Positions 32,821 through 41,396 of a stretch of 64,000 nucleotides of DNA are shown here, piece by piece. Position 1 is the first letter of the stretch; every line of letters starts with the position of its first letter. Both the position numbers and the translations under genes were made by a program. The notes beneath the pieces were generated by a model. That model searched no databases. It saw nothing but the letters and a program-made list of their open reading frames with translations, and was not told where the DNA came from. This DNA comes from an uncultured Bacteroidales bacterium (GTDB lineage: Bacteria > Bacteroidota > Bacteroidia > Bacteroidales > Muribaculaceae), in NCBI GenBank assembly GCA_902762385.1, contig CACWNQ010000007.1, positions 29,821 through 93,820 of the forward strand, written 5' to 3'.

Positions 32821-34434
32821 TTAGTTGACGATAACTTCCATGGGCGAGATGTCGCGTGTTACGCCATCAGGACCCTTGGCCTTGATGCGTGCAATGAAGA
32901 AACGCTCACCTCGGCGCATGCGCTTGAAGCTGGCCTTTTGGCGCTCCGAGAAGTTGTTACCTGCCGAAATCTCGGTCAATGCTTCTCCCATACCCATCGA
33001 TCCCATCTTGATAGTCTCGAAACTGAGCACTTGGAACTCGATGTCGAGCAGTCCGTCATCAATAGCAGCATGCAGTGTGTTGATGCCCATAAGTGTGCTC
33101 TTGGCAATAGGCTTGCCACCCTTGTAGCGGTTGTCCTGTCCAAGATTAATGTAAGGTGTAGGGTCAGGCAACTTGCGTGCCTTGAATGTTGATGAACCCA
33201 CATTGGTCCTCACTCCGTCGATTTCAACCGACACGGTGATTACACAGTCTACTCCCACTTGTGCTGGGCGAGCTATCCAGTTTTCACCATTGCGAGTGAG
33301 TGTGCCGTTGGTCATTGATGCACTAATGGTTCCGTCGCCTATACCAGGCACTGATATTGCCACAGGGTTGTCGATACCAGTGTAGAACACGTTCATCATT
33401 GTGGCGCTTACTGTTGCTACTGGGTCGATTACTGTGTAGCTGGACTTGAAGTCGCGCTTGATCACCTGTCCGTCACGTCCTACAACTTCAATGTAACCCG
33501 AGTAGTTGACAACTCCCGATTGACTGGTTCCCACCTCGTAGGTTCCGTCGCGGCTACTCAGTCGAGCACCGTTGACATATACTGCAGGGCGTTGAGTGGA
33601 GTCGATAGCGGCAAGCACAATCTGTGCTTTGTATCTTGAACCTCGCATAACAACTCTTGACTGAGGAATAACAAATGCGTTAATCCAGTTGACCTTAATC
33701 TTGCTGACATCGGCTGTCTCGAGTTCTTCGAGCTCCTCGGGGCTTATGTTAGTGAGCGTGAGCAGATGCCTGAGCGCTTCACCTTCGGCATAGCGTATGT
33801 CGTTCTGCAACTTGGTGAGAAGTGTGATAGCAGCAATGGTTGGCATGCTCTCGAAGAGGGAATTTTCCCATGTCTTGTTGCCGTCAATGTCATCTTTGAG
33901 CTTGTAAGGTTCGGTCGAAAGCGATGCCTCTATGTTTTTACGTTTATCGGGGTCATCAATATACCTTAGCAAGAAGTCTTTAAAACTTGTGATTCTCAGT
34001 CTTAAGTCGGTGCCTCGATGTGTGTCGTGCGACAGCATCACAGTGTTTGCTGCGTCAACATTTTCTCTATTCTCAATATTGCTGAGATTGCCTTCAGGTC
34101 CATCGGCTTCTTTCACAATCAACAGCTTTAGGCTATCGATATAGAAATAAAGCTCATCGGCTGCATTGCGTATCTCGTTACCATTGTTGAGAAGCTGTTC
34201 GCCATGTTCGGGGTCGGAGTTGTAGAAGTCCTGGAGTTTATTCATCATCAGCATGTTGCGCGAGGTGATGGTGTTATTTGATCGAGTCAGGCCTGCTTCA
34301 ACCTGACTAAATCCATTGAGCACATCGTTCGAAACGTTAAGCGCAAGCATGGCCGTCAAGACGATATACATAAGGTTTATCATCTTCTGACGTGGCGACA
34401 TTTTCGCCAGTGACTGATTTTTTCCAGCTGCCAT
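32821..34434 (-). CDS. gldM: Type IX secretion motor protein GldM (PorM)
   Basis: 537 residues. One N-terminal helix (about 17-37; MINLMYIVLTAMLALNVS) is followed by a large periplasmic region of helices and then three or four beta-sandwich domains, as in GldM. The end PMEVIVN and the sequences VMRGSRYKAQIVLAAID and INTLHAAIDDGLLD are characteristic. GldM dimers with GldL form the proton-driven motor across the inner membrane that powers secretion. Gene lies 36 bases downstream of gldL. Confidence 0.96.
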   Translation of the reverse strand: MAAGKNQSLAKMSPRQKMINLMYIVLTAMLALNVSNDVLNGFSQVEAGLTRSNNTITSRNMLMMNKLQDFYNSDPEHGEQLLNNGNEIRNAADELYFYIDSLKLLIVKEADGPEGNLSNIENRENVDAANTVMLSHDTHRGTDLRLRITSFKDFLLRYIDDPDKRKNIEASLSTEPYKLKDDIDGNKTWENSLFESMPTIAAITLLTKLQNDIRYAEGEALRHLLTLTNISPEELEELETADVSKIKVNWINAFVIPQSRVVMRGSRYKAQIVLAAIDSTQRPAVYVNGARLSSRDGTYEVGTSQSGVVNYSGYIEVVGRDGQVIKRDFKSSYTVIDPVATVSATMMNVFYTGIDNPVAISVPGIGDGTISASMTNGTLTRNGENWIARPAQVGVDCVITVSVEIDGVRTNVGSSTFKARKLPDPTPYINLGQDNRYKGGKPIAKSTLMGINTLHAAIDDGLLDIEFQVLSFETIKMGSMGMGEALTEISAGNNFSERQKASFKRMRRGERFFIARIKAKGPDGVTRDISPMEVIVN

Positions 34435-34470
34435 TACTTATTATAATGTGATTGTGTAGTGATTCAGTAA

Positions 34471-35652
34471 TTATTCGCTATAATCGTTGTTGCCGGCGAT
34501 GTCATTGTAGGAGTCGTCGGTTGTTTGGCTGTCGTTCATTCCTGCAGCCATCATGTTACCCGCCATAGGGTTATACATGTTGACGGTCATAGCCTTTATC
34601 ATTTTCTCGTATACACTGTTGAGTTGTTTCATGTATCGAGCCATCTTCTCGGTCTCATCGCAGTAGTGAGCACTCTCGGCAGCCGATTTCTCATACATAT
34701 CGCGAATGTCCTTAAGACCTCGGTTAACTCGGTCGATGCTGTCGAGCTGTGATGAGATGCTCTTGAGCTGGATCTCATATATAGTATTCAAGCCGCCTAC
34801 GTTGCGGTTGAGTGCTTCCATCTGCTCGATATATCCAGTGGTATTGTTGGTAATGCTCTCACTGTTGCTTGTGATAGCCTGATAGCTTGACAACAGAGTT
34901 TGTTGAACATTGTTCAGAGCGTTGGTGGTTTCGCTAAGCTGTTGCATCTGCTCACTGATTGCTGCCATCTGATTTAGGTATTGCTGAGTGGCATCGGTGA
35001 GTTCGGCCATCCTCGACAGTTGATCGCTGGCATTGTTCATCTTGGCGATGCTTTCGCTCAGCGACTTGGTCTCATCCTCAGTGAGTTCAATGCCTTGAGG
35101 CAATCCCATAACAGCTTTCACATCCTTTTGGCTCATGGCTGCAATGGTTGCGGCCACCTCGGGACTTGCAACGACTGTCGCACCACCAATTGATGCTGGC
35201 AGTGTATTAATCGTGATGTTCTGATGGTCACTGCTTTGTGCAACTTCGCCCTCTTCGCCAGGAATTGGAGGCACGCCGTCGGTTGTCTCGGTGCCATCAT
35301 CGGCTGCGGTGATGTCACCATTGATTGTTACCGTAGCAGGTTGTGCTCCATTGAGCACTGAAGGCCTATCTTCAGGGTCCCCAGTGTCGAGAATAGGGAA
35401 TACGTCTTCCCAGTGATACTCCTTCTCGGGACGCTCAAAAGCAGTGATGATAAACATGAGCACCTCGGTACCCATACCTATGGTCAGCAGTGTGTTACCC
35501 CAGGGTAAGTGCAGAATCTTGAATAGAGCACCCCAGATAACGACCGCAGCACCTATACTGTAGGCAAAGTTGAAAAAGCGCTGAGTTACCATTTGCCTTT
35601 TTCTCTTGCGCTGTATTTTTGTCCTTTTCTTGATTTCAATATCAGTAGCCAT
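34471..35652 (-). CDS. gldL: Type IX secretion motor protein GldL (PorL)
   Basis: 393 residues, longer than F. johnsoniae GldL because of an extended cytoplasmic part. Two membrane helices lie at about 27-47 and 52-72; Glu63 in the second (GTEVLMF) matches the conserved membrane-embedded Glu needed for proton flow. The region 80-180 is low-complexity and acidic, and 180-370 is a helical coiled coil (AISEQMQQLSETTNAL and similar). Works with GldM as the motor. It is 53 bases downstream of gldK. Confidence 0.95.
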   Translation of the reverse strand: MATDIEIKKRTKIQRKRKRQMVTQRFFNFAYSIGAAVVIWGALFKILHLPWGNTLLTIGMGTEVLMFIITAFERPEKEYHWEDVFPILDTGDPEDRPSVLNGAQPATVTINGDITAADDGTETTDGVPPIPGEEGEVAQSSDHQNITINTLPASIGGATVVASPEVAATIAAMSQKDVKAVMGLPQGIELTEDETKSLSESIAKMNNASDQLSRMAELTDATQQYLNQMAAISEQMQQLSETTNALNNVQQTLLSSYQAITSNSESITNNTTGYIEQMEALNRNVGGLNTIYEIQLKSISSQLDSIDRVNRGLKDIRDMYEKSAAESAHYCDETEKMARYMKQLNSVYEKMIKAMTVNMYNPMAGNMMAAGMNDSQTTDDSYNDIAGNNDYSE

Positions 35653-35705
35653 GTTGTTGCTATGTTAAAGTTGAAAAGAATGTGTATTGGTCGAGAATAG
35701 AAATA

Positions 35706-37151
35706 TTAGTCGCAGCAATTATTCTTGCGTTTCGACTTGGTGTATCCCACCTTAGAACGTACGCAGCGGAAACCAATGTAAGAGCGTTGCTCATTTTGGT
35801 ATTCCCACATGCGAATATCGCTTCGGATGTTGTGGGCTACGTCTTTCCACGAGCCACCTCTCACGATTTTGCGCGACATCTTATATGGGTCTTCTTTGGC
35901 CACGTTGTATCGGTATTCAGGGTTGAGGTCGTTGGTCATCAAGTCGATACTTTCGGTGTAGCTGGTTGATGTCCATTCACTCACGTTACCTGCCATGTCG
36001 AAAAGTCCGTTGTCGTTGGGCTCGTAGGTCCCAACGGCCGACGTTATGATGCTTCCGTCCCTCACATAATTACCTTCGTTGGGTTTGAAGTTGGCATAGA
36101 AGCAACCTTCGTCCTCGGTGAGCGGCAGGTTTCCATCCCACGGGTAAATGTTTTCGTTCTTGCCGGCACGGGCAGCAAACTCCCATTCGGCCTCGGTTGG
36201 CAAGCGGAAAGGTTCGATGTAAACACCTTCCTTGCCTAGCGACTTCTTCAGGAACTCAGTGCGCCAGTGGCAGAAGGCGTTAGCCTGCTCCCAACTTACA
36301 CCCACTACGGGGTGGCTGTTGTAGTTGCCATTGGCGAAATACAAGCGAACGTAGGGCTCGTTGTAGCTGTTCTCAAAGTCATTAATCCAGCAAGTGGTAT
36401 CGGGGAAGATGTTTACGATATAGGTGTTGACAAAGTCAAACTCACTCTGCAATGGTCGTGTGATGGTTTGACGTATGATTCTTCCGTCATCGTCGACAAA
36501 CGCTGTGTCCTTGCTGATTGTGGGGTTAGTCGTAGGTATAGCATGATCAGTGTTGTAATCGCGTGTAGCAGGGTCGAAACGGTTGCGGCGCTTGGCAGCC
36601 TCGGTGAGATTGTAAATCTCATAACGATAGTTCATCTGCCTTGGGTCGAGTTCCTTCTTGCCTGTGATAGGGTTGATGCGATAAACACTCTCGATGGCTC
36701 TCTCCTCGTCCTCGCTTGGGTTTTTCCAAGGGATATTCCTGCTCCAGTTAAGGTGTGGAGTAATGGGATTGCCATCTTTGTCTTCCTCAATTTTAAACTC
36801 CTCGTTGCCTCCATAGGCAGGGTCGGCGAGTCGCTCACGGATAATAGAATCGCGCACCCAGTATACAAACTGCTTGTATTTGCTGTTGGTGACTTCGTTC
36901 TCGTCCATCCAGAAGGCATCGACACTCACACCGCGAGCAGTGGAGTCAATACCCCACAGCGAGTCGCGTTGAGCTGGTCCTTCCTTCATTGATCCGCAGT
37001 CGATGAGCACCATGCCATAGGGTGTAGGTTCGGAGTAGGTGATTGCTCCCACACCAGTAACTTCTCCACCTCCGCTGTTTATTGACTTGCGAATGCCACT
37101 GCAAGAAGCTAAAGCGATAGTTGCTAAAACAAAAATCAATAACTTTTTCAT
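35706..37151 (-). CDS. gldK: Type IX secretion lipoprotein GldK (PorK)
   Basis: 481 residues. Lipoprotein signal with lipobox ALASC. The rest is a formylglycine-generating enzyme-like (SUMF1) fold: FWMDENEVTNSKYKQFVYWV, FRLPTEAEWEFAARAG, NGLFDMAGNVSEWTSTSY and RGGSWKD. The fold is structural here; GldK makes the outer-membrane-associated ring with GldN. The gene is preceded by porP (62-base gap) and followed by gldL. Confidence 0.96.
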   Translation of the reverse strand: MKKLLIFVLATIALASCSGIRKSINSGGGEVTGVGAITYSEPTPYGMVLIDCGSMKEGPAQRDSLWGIDSTARGVSVDAFWMDENEVTNSKYKQFVYWVRDSIIRERLADPAYGGNEEFKIEEDKDGNPITPHLNWSRNIPWKNPSEDEERAIESVYRINPITGKKELDPRQMNYRYEIYNLTEAAKRRNRFDPATRDYNTDHAIPTTNPTISKDTAFVDDDGRIIRQTITRPLQSEFDFVNTYIVNIFPDTTCWINDFENSYNEPYVRLYFANGNYNSHPVVGVSWEQANAFCHWRTEFLKKSLGKEGVYIEPFRLPTEAEWEFAARAGKNENIYPWDGNLPLTEDEGCFYANFKPNEGNYVRDGSIITSAVGTYEPNDNGLFDMAGNVSEWTSTSYTESIDLMTNDLNPEYRYNVAKEDPYKMSRKIVRGGSWKDVAHNIRSDIRMWEYQNEQRSYIGFRCVRSKVGYTKSKRKNNCCD

Positions 37152-37213
37152 TATACTCTAGAATATGTTATCTTATTTAATGTATTGTTTATCTTGTTCT
37201 TATAAAAAACGTA

Positions 37214-38203
37214 TCACATGATGCGAATGCTCTTGTGCTTATTCTTATTCACTTCGCCCATGTTGAGTTTCACGTTATAGTTTAAAAACAGTTCGTGGCT
37301 GCCATGAGTTGCTTTGTTCATCGATGAGATGGGGAAGTCGTAGGCATATCCCACAAAGAAATTTTTGAACTCGGCGCCAAATATAGCACTGACAGCATCT
37401 TTGTGGCGATAGGCGAAGCCTCCCGAAAGAAACTTGTTGTACCGCACACGCAATGTGGCCTCGGCTTGCCAGAATTTAGTGTCGGTCTTGACAAGAACCG
37501 AGGGTTGTATTTCAAATAACGTGTTTTTTATAGGAATATTGCTACCAGCCATCAAATAAAAGAAGCGACCAGTGTCAAACTCATATAAATCCTCCTCGTT
37601 TTCTCCGGCCTTTAGAGTGATGGTTGGAGCAGTGACGTGAGTGGTAGATGCTGCTATCCAGAACCACTTGTGAACAAACGACACGCCAGCTGCCACATCA
37701 AGGGCCCTGCCATTGACAACTCCCTTGGGGATAGCTTCATCGGCACTAGTGTGCGCTTGATCGGCGTCAGGAACCAAGACACTATCGCCCTTGAAGGATT
37801 GATTTAACAGACCCAATTGAACGCCCACGCTCAGGGTTCCTCCAAGCATCTTTTTCTTCCAGGCAAGCTGTGCTGCGATGGTCTGCGTGCTGAAAAGTCC
37901 CACGTTCTCCTGTTGCAGCAAGACTCCTGTTGCCCATCGCTTGCCCAAGAACTTAAACGGCATGTCGGCCATCGCCATGAAGTTCATAGGGGCATGCTTT
38001 ACACCTATCCACTGCAGCTTGCTGCCTGCTGTGATGTGGATAAAGTCGACATTACCAATAGATGAGGGGTTATAATAAGACGGCAGCGCCCAGTACTGTG
38101 TGAGCTGAGCGTCGATTTGAGCCTGTGCCTTAAACCCTAATGCTGCAATTGATAGCAGTATTGCAGTGGCAAGTGTCGATATATATGATTGATGCTTTGG
38201 CAT
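37214..38203 (-). CDS. porP: PorP/SprF-family outer membrane protein
   Basis: 329 residues. Signal peptide ends at KAQAQ. The start of the mature part, DAQLTQYWALPSYYNPSSIG, is the family signature, and the remainder alternates beta strands with aromatic girdles as in an outer-membrane barrel, ending SHELFLNYNVKL plus a short polar tail. PorP/SprF proteins are T9SS partners that link the motor complex to surface substrates or to PorE. It lies 13 bases after porT and is part of the same operon. Confidence 0.94.
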   Translation of the reverse strand: MPKHQSYISTLATAILLSIAALGFKAQAQIDAQLTQYWALPSYYNPSSIGNVDFIHITAGSKLQWIGVKHAPMNFMAMADMPFKFLGKRWATGVLLQQENVGLFSTQTIAAQLAWKKKMLGGTLSVGVQLGLLNQSFKGDSVLVPDADQAHTSADEAIPKGVVNGRALDVAAGVSFVHKWFWIAASTTHVTAPTITLKAGENEEDLYEFDTGRFFYLMAGSNIPIKNTLFEIQPSVLVKTDTKFWQAEATLRVRYNKFLSGGFAYRHKDAVSAIFGAEFKNFFVGYAYDFPISSMNKATHGSHELFLNYNVKLNMGEVNKNKHKSIRIM

Positions 38204-38215
38204 TGTAATTCTAAA

Positions 38216-38959
38216 TTATTCAAAGTAGAAGGTCAGTACCACCATGTTGTTCTTGAGCTTGCTAACGCTCTTAGTGAAGACCTCCATTGTAGGGTTGTCT
38301 TGCAAGTCAGGGCGATTTTTCTCAAGCAGGTTTTTGAGTCCGAAGCAGAATTTCACCTCAGGACACAACTTGAAAAATGGTAGATAAAAGTCGCATCCCA
38401 TGCCCACTGTCAGCATCACGTCGAAATCCTTGAGACGTAACTGCTCGGGGCGCTCTTTGCTGAGGTCGTACAATCCTGTAACACCACCAGTGAAGTAGGG
38501 CCTGATATTGTGATGACGTTGAGCTGAGAATTTCAGGTCGATTGGTAAGACAATATATGTGGCCTTCACATTTTGGCGCTGTTGCTTTATTGAGGGCTCG
38601 AGAGCGTCCTCTGGGGCGTTGGCATTGAAATACCTAACCACTTTGTTTCCAAAGTACATACCCGGTGAAATCCTGAGGTTGAAATGGGTGGAGAGTCTCA
38701 GATCGGCAAGCACGTTAACGCAGAAGCCTGGTGAATGGCTTGGAATGTCGGCAAACCAAGCTTGACCATCCTCGCTGATGTAGCCGTTGTTGGTAATCTT
38801 CAAATCCTGGAAGTTTACACCCACCGAGAAACCGTAATGCACACGTTTCATGTCGGCATACTGGCGGTTCAAGATTTTGTCGTTATCCTGAGCCACAGCT
38901 AAAAATGCCGTCAATAATAGTGCGATGATTGCAATATGTCGGTAATTATGAATACTCAT
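38216..38959 (-). CDS. porT: PorT-family protein, T9SS component
   Basis: 247 residues. Signal peptide ends at FLAVA. The mature part is an eight-strand-type outer-membrane barrel ending MVVLTFYFE with a terminal aromatic, and contains YGFSVGVNFQDLKI, FNLRISPGMYFG and VLPIDLKFSAQ, as in P. gingivalis PorT. PorT is needed for T9SS assembly. It heads the leftward operon porT-porP-gldK-gldL-gldM-gldN. No clean promoter with standard spacing is visible upstream; a lone A-rich region precedes it. Confidence 0.9.
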   Translation of the reverse strand: MSIHNYRHIAIIALLLTAFLAVAQDNDKILNRQYADMKRVHYGFSVGVNFQDLKITNNGYISEDGQAWFADIPSHSPGFCVNVLADLRLSTHFNLRISPGMYFGNKVVRYFNANAPEDALEPSIKQQRQNVKATYIVLPIDLKFSAQRHHNIRPYFTGGVTGLYDLSKERPEQLRLKDFDVMLTVGMGCDFYLPFFKLCPEVKFCFGLKNLLEKNRPDLQDNPTMEVFTKSVSKLKNNMVVLTFYFE

Positions 38960-39061
38960 TATAACTTTAATAACGCAATTTTTTTACTCTTATTGCAATT
39001 TTTTCACTTTTTGCGTTATTACGAGGCGTTTTTTCAGCTTTGTTGCTATGAAAAAGTAGAC

Positions 39062-40072
39062 TTAATTGTGTTTTATGGTTTTGGTGAGCTGATGCGCTGC
39101 CCAAGCGATGATAATGAGTAGAGGGAGTGTGCAGGCAAAACTGTAATCATAAATCATGATGCCATAGTGGCCAAAGAATGGCGCCACTATGTAGCAAAAG
39201 ATGTTGTTGACGAGTTTTTGCAAGATGTAGATTTCGAAACTGATTTCGCCTAACCAAACTAGAGGACGTATGGTTAATAGTTTGCCCACAATTCCTTCGT
39301 TGCCATCAAGTGCTGTGAAAGTTACGATGAGCAATGCCACAGGAATCCACCATAGTGGCGCGTTCCCAAGTCGTAGCGCCAATTGATTGCCGCTGGCATG
39401 TAGTGCTATGAATGCTGCGAAAATGAGCAATGCTGCCACCTCGATAGCACTGGCGCTAGCAGGGGAAACGTGTTGTGTCTTTAATGGCGTGCGCATCGTG
39501 GCGCCTAACATCATTCCGAGCGTATAGTCGACTAAACGCATAGGGGGAAAGACATGGTAGAAACTGAATAACTTTTCACTTGCAAACAAGTAAAGGGCTG
39601 TAACAGCTAGGCATGCTGTTATCATGATTGCCCATGCTACTTTGCGGTTGGTAGTGTTTATGAAACGGAGCAGAAGCGGAGTAGCAATGATTGCAAACAG
39701 AAGAGAACTAAGGAACCATGAATGGATACTATAGTTGTAATACACATCTACGTTTGGCACCCACGATTGCAACAGTGCCACATGGAGGGGTAAGTCCCAG
39801 CCGTAGTGGAACTTGTGAATCATTACAAGGTCAAGTGCTATCATGGCTGTCAAGGCAAGCCAGTGAAGCGGGAATATGCGCCTTACACGGCGTAGGTAGT
39901 ACTGTTTAGTAGATTCCAGGCTTTCGTGACGCAAGGCAACAAGAAATCCACTGATAATGAAAAAGAACGTTACTCCAGCAAAGGCCATCTGGTCAAACTC
40001 ATGCATCGCAAAGTGAAAACACACGATGCACAAGGCAAAGATGCCACGCCAGCTGGTGAGAGTCTTAATCAT
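39062..40072 (-). CDS. Acyltransferase 3 family membrane protein
   Basis: 336 residues and about ten membrane helices. Family motifs are present: SWRGIFALCIVCFHF near the start, FFFIISGFLVALRHE, YYLRRVRRIFPLHW, and YNYSIHSWFLSSLLF. Such enzymes add acyl groups (often acetyl) to extracytoplasmic sugars of polysaccharides. The upstream glycosyltransferase gene on the same strand suggests polysaccharide decoration. The start codon directly abuts the heptad repeat at 40073-40123, which is therefore in its ribosome-binding region. Confidence 0.9.
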   Translation of the reverse strand: MIKTLTSWRGIFALCIVCFHFAMHEFDQMAFAGVTFFFIISGFLVALRHESLESTKQYYLRRVRRIFPLHWLALTAMIALDLVMIHKFHYGWDLPLHVALLQSWVPNVDVYYNYSIHSWFLSSLLFAIIATPLLLRFINTTNRKVAWAIMITACLAVTALYLFASEKLFSFYHVFPPMRLVDYTLGMMLGATMRTPLKTQHVSPASASAIEVAALLIFAAFIALHASGNQLALRLGNAPLWWIPVALLIVTFTALDGNEGIVGKLLTIRPLVWLGEISFEIYILQKLVNNIFCYIVAPFFGHYGIMIYDYSFACTLPLLIIIAWAAHQLTKTIKHN

Positions 40073-40123
40073 GTATGAGTTATGAGTTGTGAGTTGTGAG
40101 TTATGAGTTATGAGTTGTGAGTT
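40073..40123 (-). repeat. Heptanucleotide tandem repeat before an acyltransferase start
   Basis: On the minus strand about seven units of AACTCAY (plus strand RTGAGTT) run up to the ATG at 40072. They fill nearly all of the 61-base gap between the glycosyltransferase gene and the acyltransferase gene. Unit variants are mixed A/G at one position. Confidence 0.9.
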
Positions 40124-40133
40124 TTCAGTTTGT

Positions 40134-41318
40134 CTACATTATTGAAGTGTAGTTGTTCTTGCGAGTGAATAGTCCCTTGATTTTGTAGCCTGTATTAATA
40201 ACTGGTCGCAATAATGTGAATAGGGGAGTGGAGAACAGCAACAGAGGCAAACGCAACAGGTAGCAATTGCGGAATGTGGCGAGCATCAAGGGAAACCATG
40301 TTATGAGTAGGATGATAACTGCTGCCACAATCACGGCGATATTGGTGTAGCACAAAGCCACTGCAGCTGCAATGGCTGCAAGCCGTAGCCAGTAAAGCAA
40401 TGACATCCACGCCTGAGTGCGGAATTGCGCTTTGTATTTCACATGACGGGAGGTGAAATCGCGACGTGACTTTAGTATGCTGAATGCATGCGCCAGGTCG
40501 TCGTAATAGGATGTAGTGAAACTTGCTGGCAGTAGTTCGAGCCTCGTGTTTTGTGGAGTTGAAATCTCACTGATGAAAATATCGTCATCTCCCCATTTCA
40601 TCTCAAGTGACTTAGAGAACCCTTTGTTGTTGAAGAATACTTCTTTACGATAGGCGAGGTTGTCGCTTATTCCACGATAGGGCTTTCCTTTAGCAGCGCT
40701 CAAAATCCACTGCATTGCAGTTGTCATCTCGTCGAGAACTCGGTAACTCTTGCTTATGCCACGGTCTTCGTTGTGTGCAAAATGTGAATATCCAAGCACG
40801 ATGTCGATGCCAGGTCCAAAGTTGCGCATCATTGCCATGAGCCACCGGTCGCTGTGGACTTGGCAATTGGCGTTGGTTGTTAGAATTATGTCGTACTGTG
40901 ATGCCTTAATGCCAAGCATCACTGCAAGTTTCTTGCGAGAGAGTGAGCGCGTTTGGTCGGGCACAGTGACAATCTTCAGGTGGTCGAAATACACCATCAT
41001 GTCGCCCACAAGGTCCTTGGTACCATCGAACGAGGCATCATCAACGACGATAACTTCGAATGGGGCAGGGTAGTTCTGTTTCATGATGGTTGGGAGGAAC
41101 TTGTTGAGCCACTTTTCATCGTTATTGGCAAAAACGATGATCGACACAGATGGTAGGTCATCGTGATTGAGGTAACGGCGGGTGCGCTCCTCATATTTCA
41201 TGAACTTCAACAGCCTCATGCTGCGGCGGTTATACCACACTACCCACACAAGCGATAGCACTAAAGCTACCCCCAGAAGGCACCATATAATATAATGTAT
41301 ATCTAGCGAAAAAATCAT
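40134..41318 (-). CDS. Family 2 glycosyltransferase, membrane-bound
   Basis: 394 residues. An N-terminal helix (about 8-28) precedes a GT-A domain with SVSIIVFANNDEKWL, VIVVDDASFDGT, TTNANCQVHSDRW and a MKWGDDDIFISE acceptor motif. Two or three C-terminal helices follow (about 300-370). The nucleotide sugar and acceptor cannot be told. The GT-acyltransferase order on one strand suggests an envelope glycan. A -7 element (TACCTTTG, minus strand 41358-41351) lies upstream. Confidence 0.9.
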   Translation of the reverse strand: MIFSLDIHYIIWCLLGVALVLSLVWVVWYNRRSMRLLKFMKYEERTRRYLNHDDLPSVSIIVFANNDEKWLNKFLPTIMKQNYPAPFEVIVVDDASFDGTKDLVGDMMVYFDHLKIVTVPDQTRSLSRKKLAVMLGIKASQYDIILTTNANCQVHSDRWLMAMMRNFGPGIDIVLGYSHFAHNEDRGISKSYRVLDEMTTAMQWILSAAKGKPYRGISDNLAYRKEVFFNNKGFSKSLEMKWGDDDIFISEISTPQNTRLELLPASFTTSYYDDLAHAFSILKSRRDFTSRHVKYKAQFRTQAWMSLLYWLRLAAIAAAVALCYTNIAVIVAAVIILLITWFPLMLATFRNCYLLRLPLLLFSTPLFTLLRPVINTGYKIKGLFTRKNNYTSIM

Positions 41319-41350
41319 TTACTCTTTTCCAGTATTCTTAAATTCGGCTG

Positions 41351-41358
41351 CAAAGGTA
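41351..41358 (-). promoter_or_regulatory. -7 element upstream of the glycosyltransferase
   Basis: TACCTTTG on the minus strand. The nearest TTG upstream is 24 bases away, longer than the usual 20, so the promoter is only partly supported. Confidence 0.4.
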
Positions 41359-41396
41359 ATCATTTTTTTGTAAGTACTCGCTCAACGCAGCTTTCT

